NCBI GenBank assembly: GCA_943370145.1
Contig: CALRPY020000014.1
Location: 14,981 to 78,980, forward strand
Direction: 5' to 3'
DNA from: Ga0077536 sp943370145
GTDB lineage: Bacteria > Pseudomonadota > Gammaproteobacteria > Ga0077536
Length of the DNA: 64,000 bases
Below are positions 9,137 through 18,516 of the stretch, one piece after another. Positions within the stretch are counted from its first letter, which is position 1, and each line of letters starts with the position of its first letter. A program made the translations under genes and the position numbers. The notes under the pieces are model-generated. The model did no database searches. It was not told where the DNA came from and saw nothing but the letters and a program-made list of their open reading frames with translations.

Positions 9137-9901
9137 TCAGGGCGCCGGGTCGATGCCGATACGGCCAATCCCCGGCAGCTTGAGCGCCGGGCGGCGCAGG
9201 TCGATGCCGAGCACGGCGCCGAGCAGGTTGAACTCGAGCCCCTCGTGCGCGGCGACCGAAATCCCGAGCAGGCCGGCCAGTGACAGCTGGAAGCCCGTGC
9301 CGCTGGGCGTGGGCGCCAGCAGGCGGTCCGCGCCCAGCCAGTCCTTGCCGATGGCGGTCGCCGGCAGCGACAACCTCAGGCCCGGTACTTCGCGCGCGAC
9401 CCAGGCTACGAAGGTGTTGCTGTTCGGTCCCGGCCAGATCCGGTACTGGCGCGGATACGGATAACGGGCGATGGCGGCCTCGATGCGTGGAATCAGCGCC
9501 GCGGCGGCCGGCCCGCGCAAGTCCTTCAGCAGCCAGGGACGGGCGTCGTACCAGTTGCGATCGGGCAGGTCCTGCGCCGAGTCGACCACCGGTTCGTTGC
9601 CCCACAGTTTCCAGCCGAGCACCTGGTGCACCGTGTAGCTGTCCGCGTGCGGGGCCTTGGTCGCAATCCACGTATGCACCCCGAAGAGACCGCGCCAGTT
9701 GAACGCACGCGCGGCGTAGACCTGCACCACGGCCTCGGGCGTACTGGCGGGTGAAGGCGCGAGGCCGGCGGGGCTGCGATCGGCAGTGCGCCAGTCCGCA
9801 TCGAAGGAGACCCCGCCGCCTGCCCAGACCAGCAGCGGGCCGGTGGCGATCGCGGTCAGCAGCAGCAGCGGCCAGCGCGCCCGGCGCAGGCCCCGCCTCA
9901 T
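9137..9901 (-). CDS. DUF3750 domain-containing membrane-anchored protein
   Basis: A 254-residue protein with one N-terminal hydrophobic segment (residues 9-27, WPLLLLTAIATGPLLVWAG) acting as a signal or anchor, then a periplasmic part. Conserved-looking stretches include FNWRGLFGVHTWIATK, VHQVLGWKLWG and WPGPNSNTFVAWVARE. I recognise this as the DUF3750 family, which has no assigned function. The WPGPNSNTF segment is reminiscent of a catalytic motif, but no activity can be claimed. It is divergent from a short unknown gene at 9964. Confidence 0.75.
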   Translation of the reverse strand: MRRGLRRARWPLLLLTAIATGPLLVWAGGGVSFDADWRTADRSPAGLAPSPASTPEAVVQVYAARAFNWRGLFGVHTWIATKAPHADSYTVHQVLGWKLWGNEPVVDSAQDLPDRNWYDARPWLLKDLRGPAAAALIPRIEAAIARYPYPRQYRIWPGPNSNTFVAWVAREVPGLRLSLPATAIGKDWLGADRLLAPTPSGTGFQLSLAGLLGISVAAHEGLEFNLLGAVLGIDLRRPALKLPGIGRIGIDPAP

Positions 9902-9963
9902 CGCCCGGTCTCCGGACCGGCCGGGCCAACGGACGAACCGGGTAGGAGGACGGCGAGGCAGAA

Positions 9964-10305
9964 GTGGACAGCTTGTGGACCGTAGAGCAGCGCATCGCCG
10001 CGCCGACGCTCGATTGCTTCCAGTTCAGTCCGGGGATGCGGCACGGCATCCCGTGGCGGCGGGACTCGGTATACCTGCCGCTGGACGACTTCGTCCTGCT
10101 GGAGCCGGCCTTCCGCCACGCGGCGCGCTGGTTTCACGCGCATGGCGTGACGAGGCTGGACGCTGACGCGGCCGTGCGGCTCGCCGCTGCACTGTGCGCC
10201 TGCCCGGCCAACGCGGTGGCTGGCCGCGGCGCCGCCCTGGCGGCAGTGCTTGGCGCCTGGATTGCCGCGCACGCCACGGACGGGCTCACCATCGAACGCG
10301 CGTGA
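9964..10305 (+). CDS. Hypothetical protein, 113 residues
   Basis: Begins at GTG 9964 with AGGAGG about 14 bases upstream and reads through to 10305. It is soluble-looking, with Trp/Phe-rich residues early (MDSLWTVEQRI, DSVYLPLDDFVLLEP) and an Ala-rich helical second half. I do not recognise a family. It is kept because the minus-strand alternatives here are poor and it fills the space between two clear genes. It may still be spurious. Confidence 0.4.
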   Translation: MDSLWTVEQRIAAPTLDCFQFSPGMRHGIPWRRDSVYLPLDDFVLLEPAFRHAARWFHAHGVTRLDADAAVRLAAALCACPANAVAGRGAALAAVLGAWIAAHATDGLTIERA

Positions 10306-10318
10306 GGCGCGCAATCCG

Positions 10319-11281
10319 TCATTGCCGCGTGCGCGTGGACGGCGGGAGATCGCGCGGTGGCGTGAACATGCGGCCGACATCCACGGCATCGAAGCGATAC
10401 TGCATCCCGCAGAAATCACAGCCCACCTCCACCAGGTCGCGCTCGGTGATGATGTCCTCGATTTCCTCCCGCCCGAGGCCGACGAGCATCGCGGTGACCC
10501 GCTCGCGTGAACAGGAGCAGTGGAAGCGCGTGCGCAGCGGGTCGAAGCGCCGCAACGACTCTTCCCAGAACAGTCGCCGCAGGATGGTTTCTTCGTCGAG
10601 GTTCAGCAGCTCTTCGCGGCTCAAGGTCGCGGCCAGCATGGCAATCCGGTTGAAGTCCTCGTTCCTGCCGATTTGATCCTCGTTGCCGTCGCCGCCGAGG
10701 TTGCCGGCGCCGCTCATTGGCATCCGCTGCAGCAGCAGGCCGGCCGCGACCTCGTCGTTGGCCGCAAGCACGAGGCGCGTGTCGAGCTGTTCCGACTGCA
10801 GCATGTAGTGTTCGAGCACCGAGGACAGCGCGTCCAACGGCTGCCTGAAGTCGTCGTGCAGCGGGACGACGCCCTGGTAGGCCTGGGTGCCGGGCGCGCG
10901 ATCCTTCGGGTCCAGCGTGATTGCGCAACGGCCTGCGCCAGCGACGTTGACCATCGCCGCAAGCCCTGCGTCGTCGGCGATGTCGCCGACGACCTTGGCG
11001 GTGGCGCGGAAGCTGAGATCCGAGCGCACCTCGGCAATCGCGAGCTTCAGCGGGCCATCGCCGTGCAGCTGCAGGACCAGCGCCCCGTCGAACTTGATGC
11101 TCGACTGCATCAGCAGGCCCGCGGCCGCCATCTCGCCCATCAGCGCGCGCACCGGCGCCGGAAAAGCGCCCACGGCGGCGCGTCGGCGCAGCGCTTCTCG
11201 CCAGTCCGCGCCGAGGCGGACGATGGCGCCGCGCACTGGCAGGCCTTCGAACAGGAACTTGTGCAGGAAGCTTTGATTCAA
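10319..11281 (-). CDS. hslO: Redox-regulated molecular chaperone Hsp33
   Basis: Hsp33 binds unfolding proteins when oxidised. The C-terminal zinc-binding redox switch is intact: HCSCSRER followed about 30 residues later by VGCDFCGMQY, the CxC...CxxC pattern. The N-terminal part has FLFEGLPVRGAIVRL, typical of the start of this family. I choose the TTG at 11281 (LNQSFLHKFLFEG), giving about 320 residues. An ATG at 11386 would add 35 residues not seen in Hsp33. An acidic insertion with GNLGGDGNEDQIGRNED near residue 220 makes it slightly longer than usual. Confidence 0.9.
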   Translation of the reverse strand: MNQSFLHKFLFEGLPVRGAIVRLGADWREALRRRAAVGAFPAPVRALMGEMAAAGLLMQSSIKFDGALVLQLHGDGPLKLAIAEVRSDLSFRATAKVVGDIADDAGLAAMVNVAGAGRCAITLDPKDRAPGTQAYQGVVPLHDDFRQPLDALSSVLEHYMLQSEQLDTRLVLAANDEVAAGLLLQRMPMSGAGNLGGDGNEDQIGRNEDFNRIAMLAATLSREELLNLDEETILRRLFWEESLRRFDPLRTRFHCSCSRERVTAMLVGLGREEIEDIITERDLVEVGCDFCGMQYRFDAVDVGRMFTPPRDLPPSTRTRQ

Positions 11282-11405
11282 GACGGGTAATCCGGAGTGG
11301 AGCGAAGGCCCATTATCGCCCAAGGCGCTCCCGACGGGGGGCTGGCAGGTCGCGGCAGGCACCCGCTGTATCATCACGTCACACACGAACCGGGAGGAGG
11401 CTGAA

Positions 11406-11834
11406 ATGCTGACTGGTCTGATGGCCCTTACCGCCGCCGCCTGGTTCGCCGGTGCGGCCTTCTACATCAACGTTGCCGAACAGCCCGCACGCATGTCACT
11501 CGACCCCGGCGCCCTGCTGGCGCAGTGGAAGCCCAGCTACCGGCGCGGCTTCGCGATGCAGGCGACGCTCGCCGTGCTGTCGGGCGCGCTGGGACTGGCC
11601 AGCGCATGGCGCACGGGCGATCCGCGCTGGTTGCCGGGGGCATTGCTGATGCTCGCGAACTGGCCCTGGACCCTGTTCGTCATCATGCCGACGAACAGGC
11701 GCCTGCTCGCGACCCCGCCAGACGCCGCCGACGGCGGCACGCGTGAGCTCATCGCCAGATGGGCCAGGCTGCATGCCGTGCGCACTGCGCTCGGCCTCAC
11801 GGCCTGTGCCTGTTACCTGTATGTGCTCGGCTGA
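11406..11834 (+). CDS. DUF1772 family membrane protein
   Basis: A 142-residue integral membrane protein with about four hydrophobic segments (near residues 4-24, 50-66, 78-95 and 124-140). The family is marked by GAAFYINVAEQPAR near the N-terminus and NWPWTLFVIMPTNRRL in the middle. DUF1772 includes anthrone-oxygenase-like proteins, but the role of most bacterial members is unknown. The start has GGAGGAGG just upstream. Confidence 0.85.
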   Translation: MLTGLMALTAAAWFAGAAFYINVAEQPARMSLDPGALLAQWKPSYRRGFAMQATLAVLSGALGLASAWRTGDPRWLPGALLMLANWPWTLFVIMPTNRRLLATPPDAADGGTRELIARWARLHAVRTALGLTACACYLYVLG

Positions 11835-11854
11835 ACGCGGGCGTCGCGGTCGAC

Positions 11855-12124
11855 TCAGTCGCGCGGGCGCCGGCCAGAGGCCAGCACCACGCTGACCGAG
11901 TTGGTGTTCGGGTCGAACATCACCTCGGCCTCACCGCGTTCGAGCTGGCGCATCACCTGCCGGACCTTCTCGTCGAGGGAGACTTCGTGCTCGCCGTAAT
12001 CCGTGCCTTCGCGCAGCACGAAGGACTCGACGAGGCCACGCAGCGCAGGCGCCGAGATCTCGCGGTAAGGCACGGGGACCGGCGGTTCGGGGGCGCCGCC
12101 ATCGTTCGGGTCGCTGTCGCTCAT
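11855..12124 (-). CDS. YheU family protein (UPF0270)
   Basis: An 89-residue protein starting at ATG 12124 (MSDSDPNDGG). The core LVESFVLREGTDYGEHEVSL followed by DEKVRQVMRQLERGEAEV matches the YheU/UPF0270 family closely. A Pro-rich N-terminal extension of about 18 residues precedes the usual start of the family. Function unknown. The family is mainly gammaproteobacterial, which supports the taxonomic guess. The gene converges on the DUF1772 gene. Confidence 0.88.
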   Translation of the reverse strand: MSDSDPNDGGAPEPPVPVPYREISAPALRGLVESFVLREGTDYGEHEVSLDEKVRQVMRQLERGEAEVMFDPNTNSVSVVLASGRRPRD

Positions 12125-12198
12125 GCGCGCATTATGCCTGCCTGCGGGGCGTCGGCAGGCGTGCATCGCGGTTACGATAAGGGCCGGCTGACCGAGGA

Positions 12199-13146
12199 AT
12201 GACCACGATGACCGCCGTGCTGAAGGCCGCCGATCTCGGCGTGACGCTGCCGTCCCTGCCGCTCGACCGCAGATACGATCCCCGCTATGGCGAGGCGGTA
12301 GCCATCTCCCCGCTGATTCGGCGCGTGCTCGCATCGAATCCGGGCCCGTTCACGTTCCATGGCACCGGCACCTACATCGTCGGCCATGGGCGGGTGGCCG
12401 TGATCGATCCCGGTCCCCTGCTCGAGGCGCACGTCGACGCGCTGTGCCGCGTCCTCGATGGGGAGACGGTGACCCACATCCTCGTCACGCACACCCACAA
12501 CGATCACTCGCCGGCGGCGCTGCCGCTGCAGCGCGTAACGGGCGCCCCGACCTTCGCCTTCGGATCCCACGGCGCGGGCAAACGCAGCGCCGGCATCGCG
12601 GTCGAGGAGGGCGGCGACATGGCGTTCGTGCCGGACATCCTGCTTGCCGATGGCGAGACCATCGCCGGCGACGGCTGGACCCTCGATTGCGTCTACACGC
12701 CTGGCCACACCTCGAACCACCTGTGCTTCGCCCTGCGCGAAGAGAGTTGCCTGTTCAGCGGGGATCACGTCATGGGCTGGTCGACGACCGTGATCGTGCC
12801 GCCCGACGGCGACATGGCGCAGTACCTCGCGAGCCTGTCGCGGCTGCAGCGGCGCGACGACCGGCGCTACTACCCGACCCATGGCAGCCCCATCGACGCG
12901 CCGGCCGTCTTCCTGGCCCGCCTCGTCGAGCACCGGCACGCCCGCGAACGCCAGATCGACGCCTGCCTCGCGCGCGGCATCGTGCGGATCCACGACATGG
13001 TGCGCGTGATTTATTCGGAGGTCGAAACCCGCCTCCATCCGGCGGCGGCGATGTCAGTGCTTGCCCATCTCCAGCACATGGTCGCCAGCGGCAGGGTACG
13101 GGTCGACGGTGGCGCGACGCTGGAGGCGGTCTACCGGCCTGCCTGA
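12199..13146 (+). CDS. Metallo-beta-lactamase-fold hydrolase with C-terminal winged helix (LACTB2-like)
   Basis: A 315-residue protein with the zinc motif HTHNDH (His98, His100, Asp102, His103), a downstream GHTSNHLCF and SGDHVMGW, and a C-terminal winged-helix extension from about residue 250 (HDMVRVIYSEVETRLHPAAAMSVLAHLQHM). This layout matches LACTB2-like proteins; some members are RNases, others act on thioesters or lactones. The sequence does not distinguish these. The 3' end overlaps the convergent DUF429 gene by 16 bases. Confidence 0.85.
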   Translation: MTTMTAVLKAADLGVTLPSLPLDRRYDPRYGEAVAISPLIRRVLASNPGPFTFHGTGTYIVGHGRVAVIDPGPLLEAHVDALCRVLDGETVTHILVTHTHNDHSPAALPLQRVTGAPTFAFGSHGAGKRSAGIAVEEGGDMAFVPDILLADGETIAGDGWTLDCVYTPGHTSNHLCFALREESCLFSGDHVMGWSTTVIVPPDGDMAQYLASLSRLQRRDDRRYYPTHGSPIDAPAVFLARLVEHRHARERQIDACLARGIVRIHDMVRVIYSEVETRLHPAAAMSVLAHLQHMVASGRVRVDGGATLEAVYRPA

Positions 13147-13787
13147 GCCGCGGACGCCGGGACGACGATGAACCCGTCCCCGGCGTCACCGTAGGCGCTG
13201 AAGCGCGCTTGCGCGAAGCGCTGCGCGGCGAGCGCGCACAACGCGGCGTCGACCATGTCGATGGTCGCCAGTGGTCGGGTGTCGATGCCGGCATCCTCGA
13301 GCAGTGCGCGGCGCCGCACGCGCTTGTCGCGGGCCGGCACGCGCACCCCTGCGAGCGCGCAGGCGATTGCCTGCGGGAAGGTTTCGAAACACTGGCCGGC
13401 CGGTGCCGGCGCGCCGCCCGAATAGAGCATGTAGTGGCGCGTGAGCAGGCCGAACAGGCGTTCGCCGTTCAGCATCCAACCGTACCAGTCCTTCGGGTGC
13501 GCGATGGCCGCCGCGCGCGTGGGGCTCGCGAAGCAGGGGATGCCGGCCGCCAGCAGCGCCCGTTCCGCCGGGCGCATGCGGCCGTCCCTGCTCCAGCCGC
13601 ACGGCGCATCGACACCGACGTGACGGGCGCCAATCGCCACACACCAGTTGGCGACGGCCGCAGGGTCCGGTGAAGTGAAGACGTCCACGAGCGCGCCATC
13701 GGCGAGCGCCACGGCGTGAAAACCCTTGCGCGCGCCGCCGACGTCGACGCCGGCGACGATCAGTCCCTGTCCCGCGCGTGCTGCCAT
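13131..13787 (-). CDS. DUF429 domain-containing protein
   Basis: Starts at ATG 13787 and encodes 218 residues. Family signs are the RNase-H-like opening VAGVDVGGARKGFHAVAL, then VGVDAPCGWS, GQCFETFPQAIA and IDMVDAALCALAA, with Asp residues placed as in nuclease-like folds. DUF429 proteins are predicted nucleases, but few have been tested. The upstream VF530-family gene overlaps it by 28 bases, so the two are translationally linked. Confidence 0.8.
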   Translation of the reverse strand: MAARAGQGLIVAGVDVGGARKGFHAVALADGALVDVFTSPDPAAVANWCVAIGARHVGVDAPCGWSRDGRMRPAERALLAAGIPCFASPTRAAAIAHPKDWYGWMLNGERLFGLLTRHYMLYSGGAPAPAGQCFETFPQAIACALAGVRVPARDKRVRRRALLEDAGIDTRPLATIDMVDAALCALAAQRFAQARFSAYGDAGDGFIVVPASAAQAGR

Positions 13788-14020
13788 GGGTCGATTGCCG
13801 GGCCCGTCGCGTTGCGTTCGGCGATGTACCAGGCTTCCACTTTCTGCCGCGCCCACGGCGTCCGGCGCAGGAAGGTGAGGCTGGATTTCAGCGACGGATC
13901 GAACTGGAAGCAGCGGATCGGGATGCGTCGCGCCATCTCGGCCCAGCCGTATTTCGCCTGCAGTTCCGTCACGATGGTCGCCAGGGTCACGCCGTGCAGC
14001 GGATCGCGGGATGGATGCAT
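13760..14020 (-). CDS. VF530 family protein (DUF2132)
   Basis: Starts at ATG 14020 and encodes 86 residues. DPLHGVTLATIVTELQAKYG, RIPIRCFQFDPSLKSSLTFL and RRTPWARQKVEAWY match the VF530 family strongly. VF530 has a small helical DNA-binding-like fold of unknown role. It is the first gene of a two-gene unit with the DUF429 gene. Confidence 0.88.
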   Translation of the reverse strand: MHPSRDPLHGVTLATIVTELQAKYGWAEMARRIPIRCFQFDPSLKSSLTFLRRTPWARQKVEAWYIAERNATGPAIDPWQHARDRD

Positions 14021-14217
14021 GGTCGGCGCCTGGGTCTGGGGTTCGCGGGAAGTCTGTCGGGATGATTTTTTCCGCACATCCTAGCGCTTCCGGTGTGCAT
14101 TGCGACATCGGCGGCGGGAAGTTGCGCTGCTCGACGGCGCTGCCGCTTTGGTCTAGAAAGTAAGACACAACACGGTGAGCCGGGTGTTCGAGCCTGGCCG
14201 CAAGAGGGGGCTTCAGC

Positions 14218-15072
14218 ATGCAGGAACCGGGGCCGGGCTCCACCAACGGTCCAGTGGCCAGCGGCCGCGTGCCGCGCGAGGCGGTCACCTCCATCGTTCC
14301 GCCGGTCAACGTGGTGGGATTCGCTGCACCGTTCCGCTGGTTGCGCCTCGGGTGCGCGGACTTTCGCGCCGCGGGTGTCGCCAGCGTCTTCTACGGCATC
14401 GTCTTCGCGTGCATGGGCCGTGTCCTGAGCTACGTGTTCAGCCATGCCTACGAGTACGTGTGGGCGCTGACGAGCGGCTTCATGCTCGTCGGGCCTTTCC
14501 TTGCGCTGGGCCTCTACGATTTGTCGCGTCGCCGCGAGCAGGGCAAGCCGCTGCTCCTTGCGCCGACGCTGACCGCCTGGCGCCCCAACGTCAGTTCACT
14601 GGGTGTATTCGGGCTGGTGCTGGGGGTGTTGCTGCTGTTGTGGTCGCGCGCTTCCCTGGTCGTCATCGCAGTGTCGTTCCCGGACCAGATGCCGACGTTC
14701 GAGCGCTTCATGCGGGAGGTCCTCGCGGCCGAGCACCTGCAGTTCCTCGCCGTGTACTGCGCGGTCGGCGGCGTGTTCGCGAGCCTGGTCTTCGCGACCT
14801 CGGTGGTGTCGGTGCCGATGATGCTCGATCGCGACGAGACCGACGGTATCGTCGCCGCGCTGACCAGCGTGCGCAGCTGCGCCGAGAATACGGGAGTGAT
14901 GCTGCTGTGGGGCTGTCTCATCACCGTGCTCACCGCACTCGGTTTCGCCCTGTTCCATCTCGGACTGATCGTCGTCGTGCCGGTCATCGGCCACGCGACC
15001 TGGCATGCGTACAGGGAAATCGTGGCGGCGCCGGGTCGTCCTGAGACAGGTGGCCCGCAAGATCAGGGATGA
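14218..15072 (+). CDS. DUF2189 family membrane protein
   Basis: A 284-residue protein with a soluble N-terminal 55 residues, then about six hydrophobic segments. The DUF2189 signature is visible as PFRWLRLGCADFRAAGVASVFYG followed by MLVGPFLALGLYDLSRRREQG. The second half holds long membrane helices and VIGHATWHAYREIV near the end. Function unknown; some members have been linked to cytochrome c oxidase loci, but no such genes lie here. The ATG has AGAGGGGG upstream. Confidence 0.85.
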   Translation: MQEPGPGSTNGPVASGRVPREAVTSIVPPVNVVGFAAPFRWLRLGCADFRAAGVASVFYGIVFACMGRVLSYVFSHAYEYVWALTSGFMLVGPFLALGLYDLSRRREQGKPLLLAPTLTAWRPNVSSLGVFGLVLGVLLLLWSRASLVVIAVSFPDQMPTFERFMREVLAAEHLQFLAVYCAVGGVFASLVFATSVVSVPMMLDRDETDGIVAALTSVRSCAENTGVMLLWGCLITVLTALGFALFHLGLIVVVPVIGHATWHAYREIVAAPGRPETGGPQDQG

Positions 15073-15130
15073 GAAGGTGCTCGTCGCCGAGTACCAGCGC
15101 GCGCCCCACGCCAACCTCGAATGCGCACCC

Positions 15131-16153
15131 TCAGCCGCGCGTGCGCAGCTGCTCGAACACTTTCGCGTAGCGGTGCACGCGGTCGAGGTAATGCTGCAGC
15201 GGGTGGTCCCCGCAGCGCTGGCCCGGATAAGCCCTGAGCCCGTGTGCCGCGAATTTGGCGCCCGCGCCTGCGCCGCACAGGTGGGTGACGACCGCGAGAT
15301 CCTGCTTCTGCCTAAGGCTGGCGCGCGTGATGCCCTTGCGCGCGAGCGTTTCGTGGACACGGCGATCGAGGTTCGCGGCGGTCAGCTCCACCGCGTGCGA
15401 GGGCAGCACGCGGGTATACAAATCGTTGAACCAGCAGCTGTCCCAGTCGTGCCAGGGGCCATCCGCCGTGACGCGGTGCCTGCGGATGCAGTAGCGCCGC
15501 GCTTCCTCGAAGGTGCCATCGGTAATCTGATACATGCCGACGGCGCTCGAGGCCGGCCGGTAGATTTCGAACGGGTTCAGCGACCACGACCACCGCCAGT
15601 AAGTACGCGCCACCGGATTACCCGACGCCTCCGACTGCGCGAGGGCGGCGAGCAGTTCGGGCGTCATCAGCGGCGTCGAGTGAGCCTCGAACAAGGGCGC
15701 GTAGGTGGCCCAGGTTTCGGCCGGCGTCTTGAACAGGGTGTCACTGACCGGGAAGAACAATTCCGACGGCTTGCGTGCGACCTGGTAGACCCAGTTCGAA
15801 GCGGGGAGCAACACCGCCAGCAGCATCAGGATGAGCGTCGCCTGCACGAAGCCCGGCGCACGCCACAGCAGGTGCAGCGCGCGCCGCATGCGCTTCAAGC
15901 GCCCGTCCATTTGTGCGACGGCGCGGATACGCTCGCGGCCGGGTTTGCGGCTGGTGCCGGCGCGCGCGCCCGGTGTTGCGGGTTTGTTCCTTGCTTTCGT
16001 CGCGGCGGCTACCGATGCCTTGCGCAGCGCGTCACCCCGGGGCGGGATCCTGTTTGGTCGCGCTGGTCGTTCCCTCACCTGCCCGGGGGATTCTGGTGGC
16101 GGCCCGGGAGGCCTCTTCGCGGTGGGCCTGCGTGCGCGGGGTGGGCGGGACAT
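15131..16153 (-). CDS. Membrane-anchored lytic-transglycosylase-like protein
   Basis: A 340-residue protein. The first 90 residues are Pro/Arg/Ala-rich and basic, probably cytoplasmic. One membrane segment follows near residues 103-122 (ATLILMLLAVLLPASNWVY). The periplasmic part contains ALAQSEASGNPVARTYWRW and SSAVGMYQITDGTFEEARRYC, matching the catalytic Glu region and the GxxQ segment of soluble lytic transglycosylase folds. It would cleave peptidoglycan glycan strands. The long basic N-terminal tail is unusual for the family. Confidence 0.75.
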   Translation of the reverse strand: MSRPPRARRPTAKRPPGPPPESPGQVRERPARPNRIPPRGDALRKASVAAATKARNKPATPGARAGTSRKPGRERIRAVAQMDGRLKRMRRALHLLWRAPGFVQATLILMLLAVLLPASNWVYQVARKPSELFFPVSDTLFKTPAETWATYAPLFEAHSTPLMTPELLAALAQSEASGNPVARTYWRWSWSLNPFEIYRPASSAVGMYQITDGTFEEARRYCIRRHRVTADGPWHDWDSCWFNDLYTRVLPSHAVELTAANLDRRVHETLARKGITRASLRQKQDLAVVTHLCGAGAGAKFAAHGLRAYPGQRCGDHPLQHYLDRVHRYAKVFEQLRTRG

Positions 16154-16252
16154 GCCCGCAAGCTTAACGGACTTCGCCGCGCGCGGGCATCGGGCGCGGA
16201 ATTGCGGCCTGGCATGGCGACGCGGCCACGCCGCGCCGCGCGGGGGGCGTTT

Positions 16253-16293
16253 AAAAAAAAGGCCGACGGGGCCGTGATGGCGCCGCGTCGGCC
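16253..16293 (-). terminator. Intrinsic terminator of the TonB-dependent receptor gene
   Basis: On the minus strand, GGCCGACG (16293-16286) pairs with its exact complement at 16268-16261, with a 17-base GC-rich intervening loop, and is followed directly by eight T residues (16260-16253). It begins 17 bases beyond the receptor stop. Confidence 0.8.
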
Positions 16294-16309
16294 GCAGTGA
16301 CGATGGAAA

Positions 16310-18493
16310 CTAGAATGCTATTTCGACGCCGCCCTGGACCAGCAGCGGCATGCCGACGCGGATGCCGCGCGTGCGGTCGACGATGTAGTCGCGGTCCATC
16401 AGGTTCTTCGCCGTCAGGAACAGCGTCGCGTCGTATTTCTTCACGGGGTAGCTCGCGGCGACGTTGAAGATGGTGTAGGACTTGAGCTTGCCGACCTGGC
16501 CGTTGCCGTTGAGCGGCGCGAGCTCGGTGTTTGCGAAGTCGGCGTACTGTTCGTCCGTGTAGACCGCCTCGAGGCGCAGGTCGAAGCCCGAGCCGTGGGT
16601 GTAGCCAACGGTCGTCGTCGCCAGATGCTCCGGCGCATAGGGCAGGCGGTTGCCTTCGCGCGAACCGGCGACCACGCGGCCGGTGGCGACCTCGGTCACC
16701 GGCGTTTCCTGGTCGGCGGTCGGTAGATAGGTGTAGGCAAGCTGCAGGTACCAGTTGTCCCTGGTCGCCATCAGCTGCTGGCTGTCGAGACGGCCGGAGA
16801 GTTCGAGGCCCTCGTAGAGCGTCTCGCCCTGCGCAAGCGGCGTCGAGCCGCCGGCGATCGAGCCGACCTGGATCTGGTTCTCGAAGTCGTTGCGGAACAG
16901 CGTGGCTTCAACGCTCGCGCCCGGCCGCACCAGGCTGCGCACGCCGACCTCGGCGTTCCAGCTCTTTTCCGCATCGACTTCGGTGAAGGTCGCGCTCGCA
17001 GCGCCGGCGGGCGTGACGATGAGATCTTCGACCCGCGGCGGCGCGAAGCCGCGGTGCACGCCGCCGAACAGCGTCACGTTGTCCAGCGGGTTGTAGGTCA
17101 TGCCGAAGCCGGGGATGACCTCCGAGACGTCCTCATCGCCCTCGCCACCGGTCAGGTTGTTGGTCCGCGAGTTGTCGACGTACTCGACGCGCACGCCCGG
17201 CGTGACGGTGAACTGGCCGAGCAGGAAGCGGTTCTGGGCGAACATCGAGTAGGCATCGACCTCGCGTTCCTGGTTCTCCGCGATCGCGCCGCTGCGCGCG
17301 GTTGGCGTCGTTCCATTCTGCTGGATGCGATCCTGGGCTTCGTAATGTGCGCGCACGCCGGCCTGGAATTCGCTGTCCAGGCCCAGCAGCTGGTGCTTGG
17401 CGAACAGGCGCGGCTCCACGCCGTAGGTGTAATAGCTGCGCTGGCGACCCTGCACTGAATTGCAGGCATCAGGATCGACGCGCTGGCCGGCGATGCGCGC
17501 GTTGCGGAAGCCGGCGCCGCATTGGGTGTCGGTCGTGGTGCTCGACTGGCGCCACCAGTCCCGCTTGAAGTGCGTGAAGTAGACGTTCGTCGTCAGCACG
17601 AGATCGTCGTTGAACGCGAGCTCGTGGCTGGCGGATGCACCGGTACGGTCGACGTTGAAGTTGTCGTTGTCGAAGGGGTTGTAGCGATAGCCGAAGTTCC
17701 GCAACTCGGCATCGGTGATGCCCGAGTAACCGACCGAGGAATCCTCGCCGTAATAGCTCGCCTTCAGCGTGATCGCCTGGTTGCCCAGGAAGGAGTAGAC
17801 GCCCTTGAAGTTGAAATCGTCGATTTCCGTCTCTTCGTTGTCGCGCGAGCCGTCACCCTGCTTGCGCATGTAATCCATCAGCATGCCCTTGCCGCCGAGG
17901 TTCAGCCGCCCGTTGAAATAGTCCCGGCTGCCGCCGGAGAGCGTAAGCCCGCCCGCGAAATCCTGCGGCGGGGTGGGCGTGACGTAGTTGATCACGCCAC
18001 CGATGGTCTGCGGCCCGAACAGAATCTGCTCCGAGCCTTTCAGGATCTCGATGCTGTCGAAGCGTTCGATGGGCGGATGGTAGTAGCTCGCATTGTCGCC
18101 ATAGGGCGCGTAGGCGAGGGGCAGGCCGTCCTCCAGCAGCAGGACCTTGGTCGAGCGTGTCGGGTTGAGGCCGCGCAGGCCGATGTTCGGGCGCAGGGCA
18201 AAACCTTCCTCGTCACGGACGTTCACGCCCGGCGCCTTGCGCAGCGCTTCGTTGACCGTGAACACCCGGCTCTGGCGGAGCTCTTCCTGGTCGATGATGG
18301 TCGCGGACCCGGCTATCTCGGGCAGACGGCTCGCCGAGCCGATGACCTCGACGGTCGGCAGCGCGGTAACCGGCTGGGTATCGCCAGCGGCCTGCTCGGC
18401 GAACGCGCAGGGGGCGGCGGACGCGGCACCGACTGCAAGCAGGATCGCGAGGCGCAGCGGCAGCAGGCGAAAACGAGGGAATGCGCGGGGCAT
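16310..18493 (-). CDS. TonB-dependent outer-membrane receptor, FecA-like, probable iron uptake
   Basis: A 727-residue protein: signal peptide (residues 1-32 with an Ala-rich cleavage region), plug domain (VNEALRKAPGVNVRDEEGF, RPNIGLRGLNPTRSTKVLLLEDG, EILKGSEQILFGPQTIGGVINY) and a 22-strand barrel ending in a terminal Phe. The DGLPLAYAPYGDNASYYHPP segment resembles ferric-dicitrate-type receptors. It imports an iron chelate, energised by TonB, but the ligand cannot be named. A Fur-like box lies 24 bases upstream of its start, and no fecI/fecR pair is next to it. A strong terminator follows the stop. Confidence 0.9.
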   Translation of the reverse strand: MPRAFPRFRLLPLRLAILLAVGAASAAPCAFAEQAAGDTQPVTALPTVEVIGSASRLPEIAGSATIIDQEELRQSRVFTVNEALRKAPGVNVRDEEGFALRPNIGLRGLNPTRSTKVLLLEDGLPLAYAPYGDNASYYHPPIERFDSIEILKGSEQILFGPQTIGGVINYVTPTPPQDFAGGLTLSGGSRDYFNGRLNLGGKGMLMDYMRKQGDGSRDNEETEIDDFNFKGVYSFLGNQAITLKASYYGEDSSVGYSGITDAELRNFGYRYNPFDNDNFNVDRTGASASHELAFNDDLVLTTNVYFTHFKRDWWRQSSTTTDTQCGAGFRNARIAGQRVDPDACNSVQGRQRSYYTYGVEPRLFAKHQLLGLDSEFQAGVRAHYEAQDRIQQNGTTPTARSGAIAENQEREVDAYSMFAQNRFLLGQFTVTPGVRVEYVDNSRTNNLTGGEGDEDVSEVIPGFGMTYNPLDNVTLFGGVHRGFAPPRVEDLIVTPAGAASATFTEVDAEKSWNAEVGVRSLVRPGASVEATLFRNDFENQIQVGSIAGGSTPLAQGETLYEGLELSGRLDSQQLMATRDNWYLQLAYTYLPTADQETPVTEVATGRVVAGSREGNRLPYAPEHLATTTVGYTHGSGFDLRLEAVYTDEQYADFANTELAPLNGNGQVGKLKSYTIFNVAASYPVKKYDATLFLTAKNLMDRDYIVDRTRGIRVGMPLLVQGGVEIAF

Positions 18494-18516
18494 GCGGGAA
18501 CCTCAAAGCTTAGTGC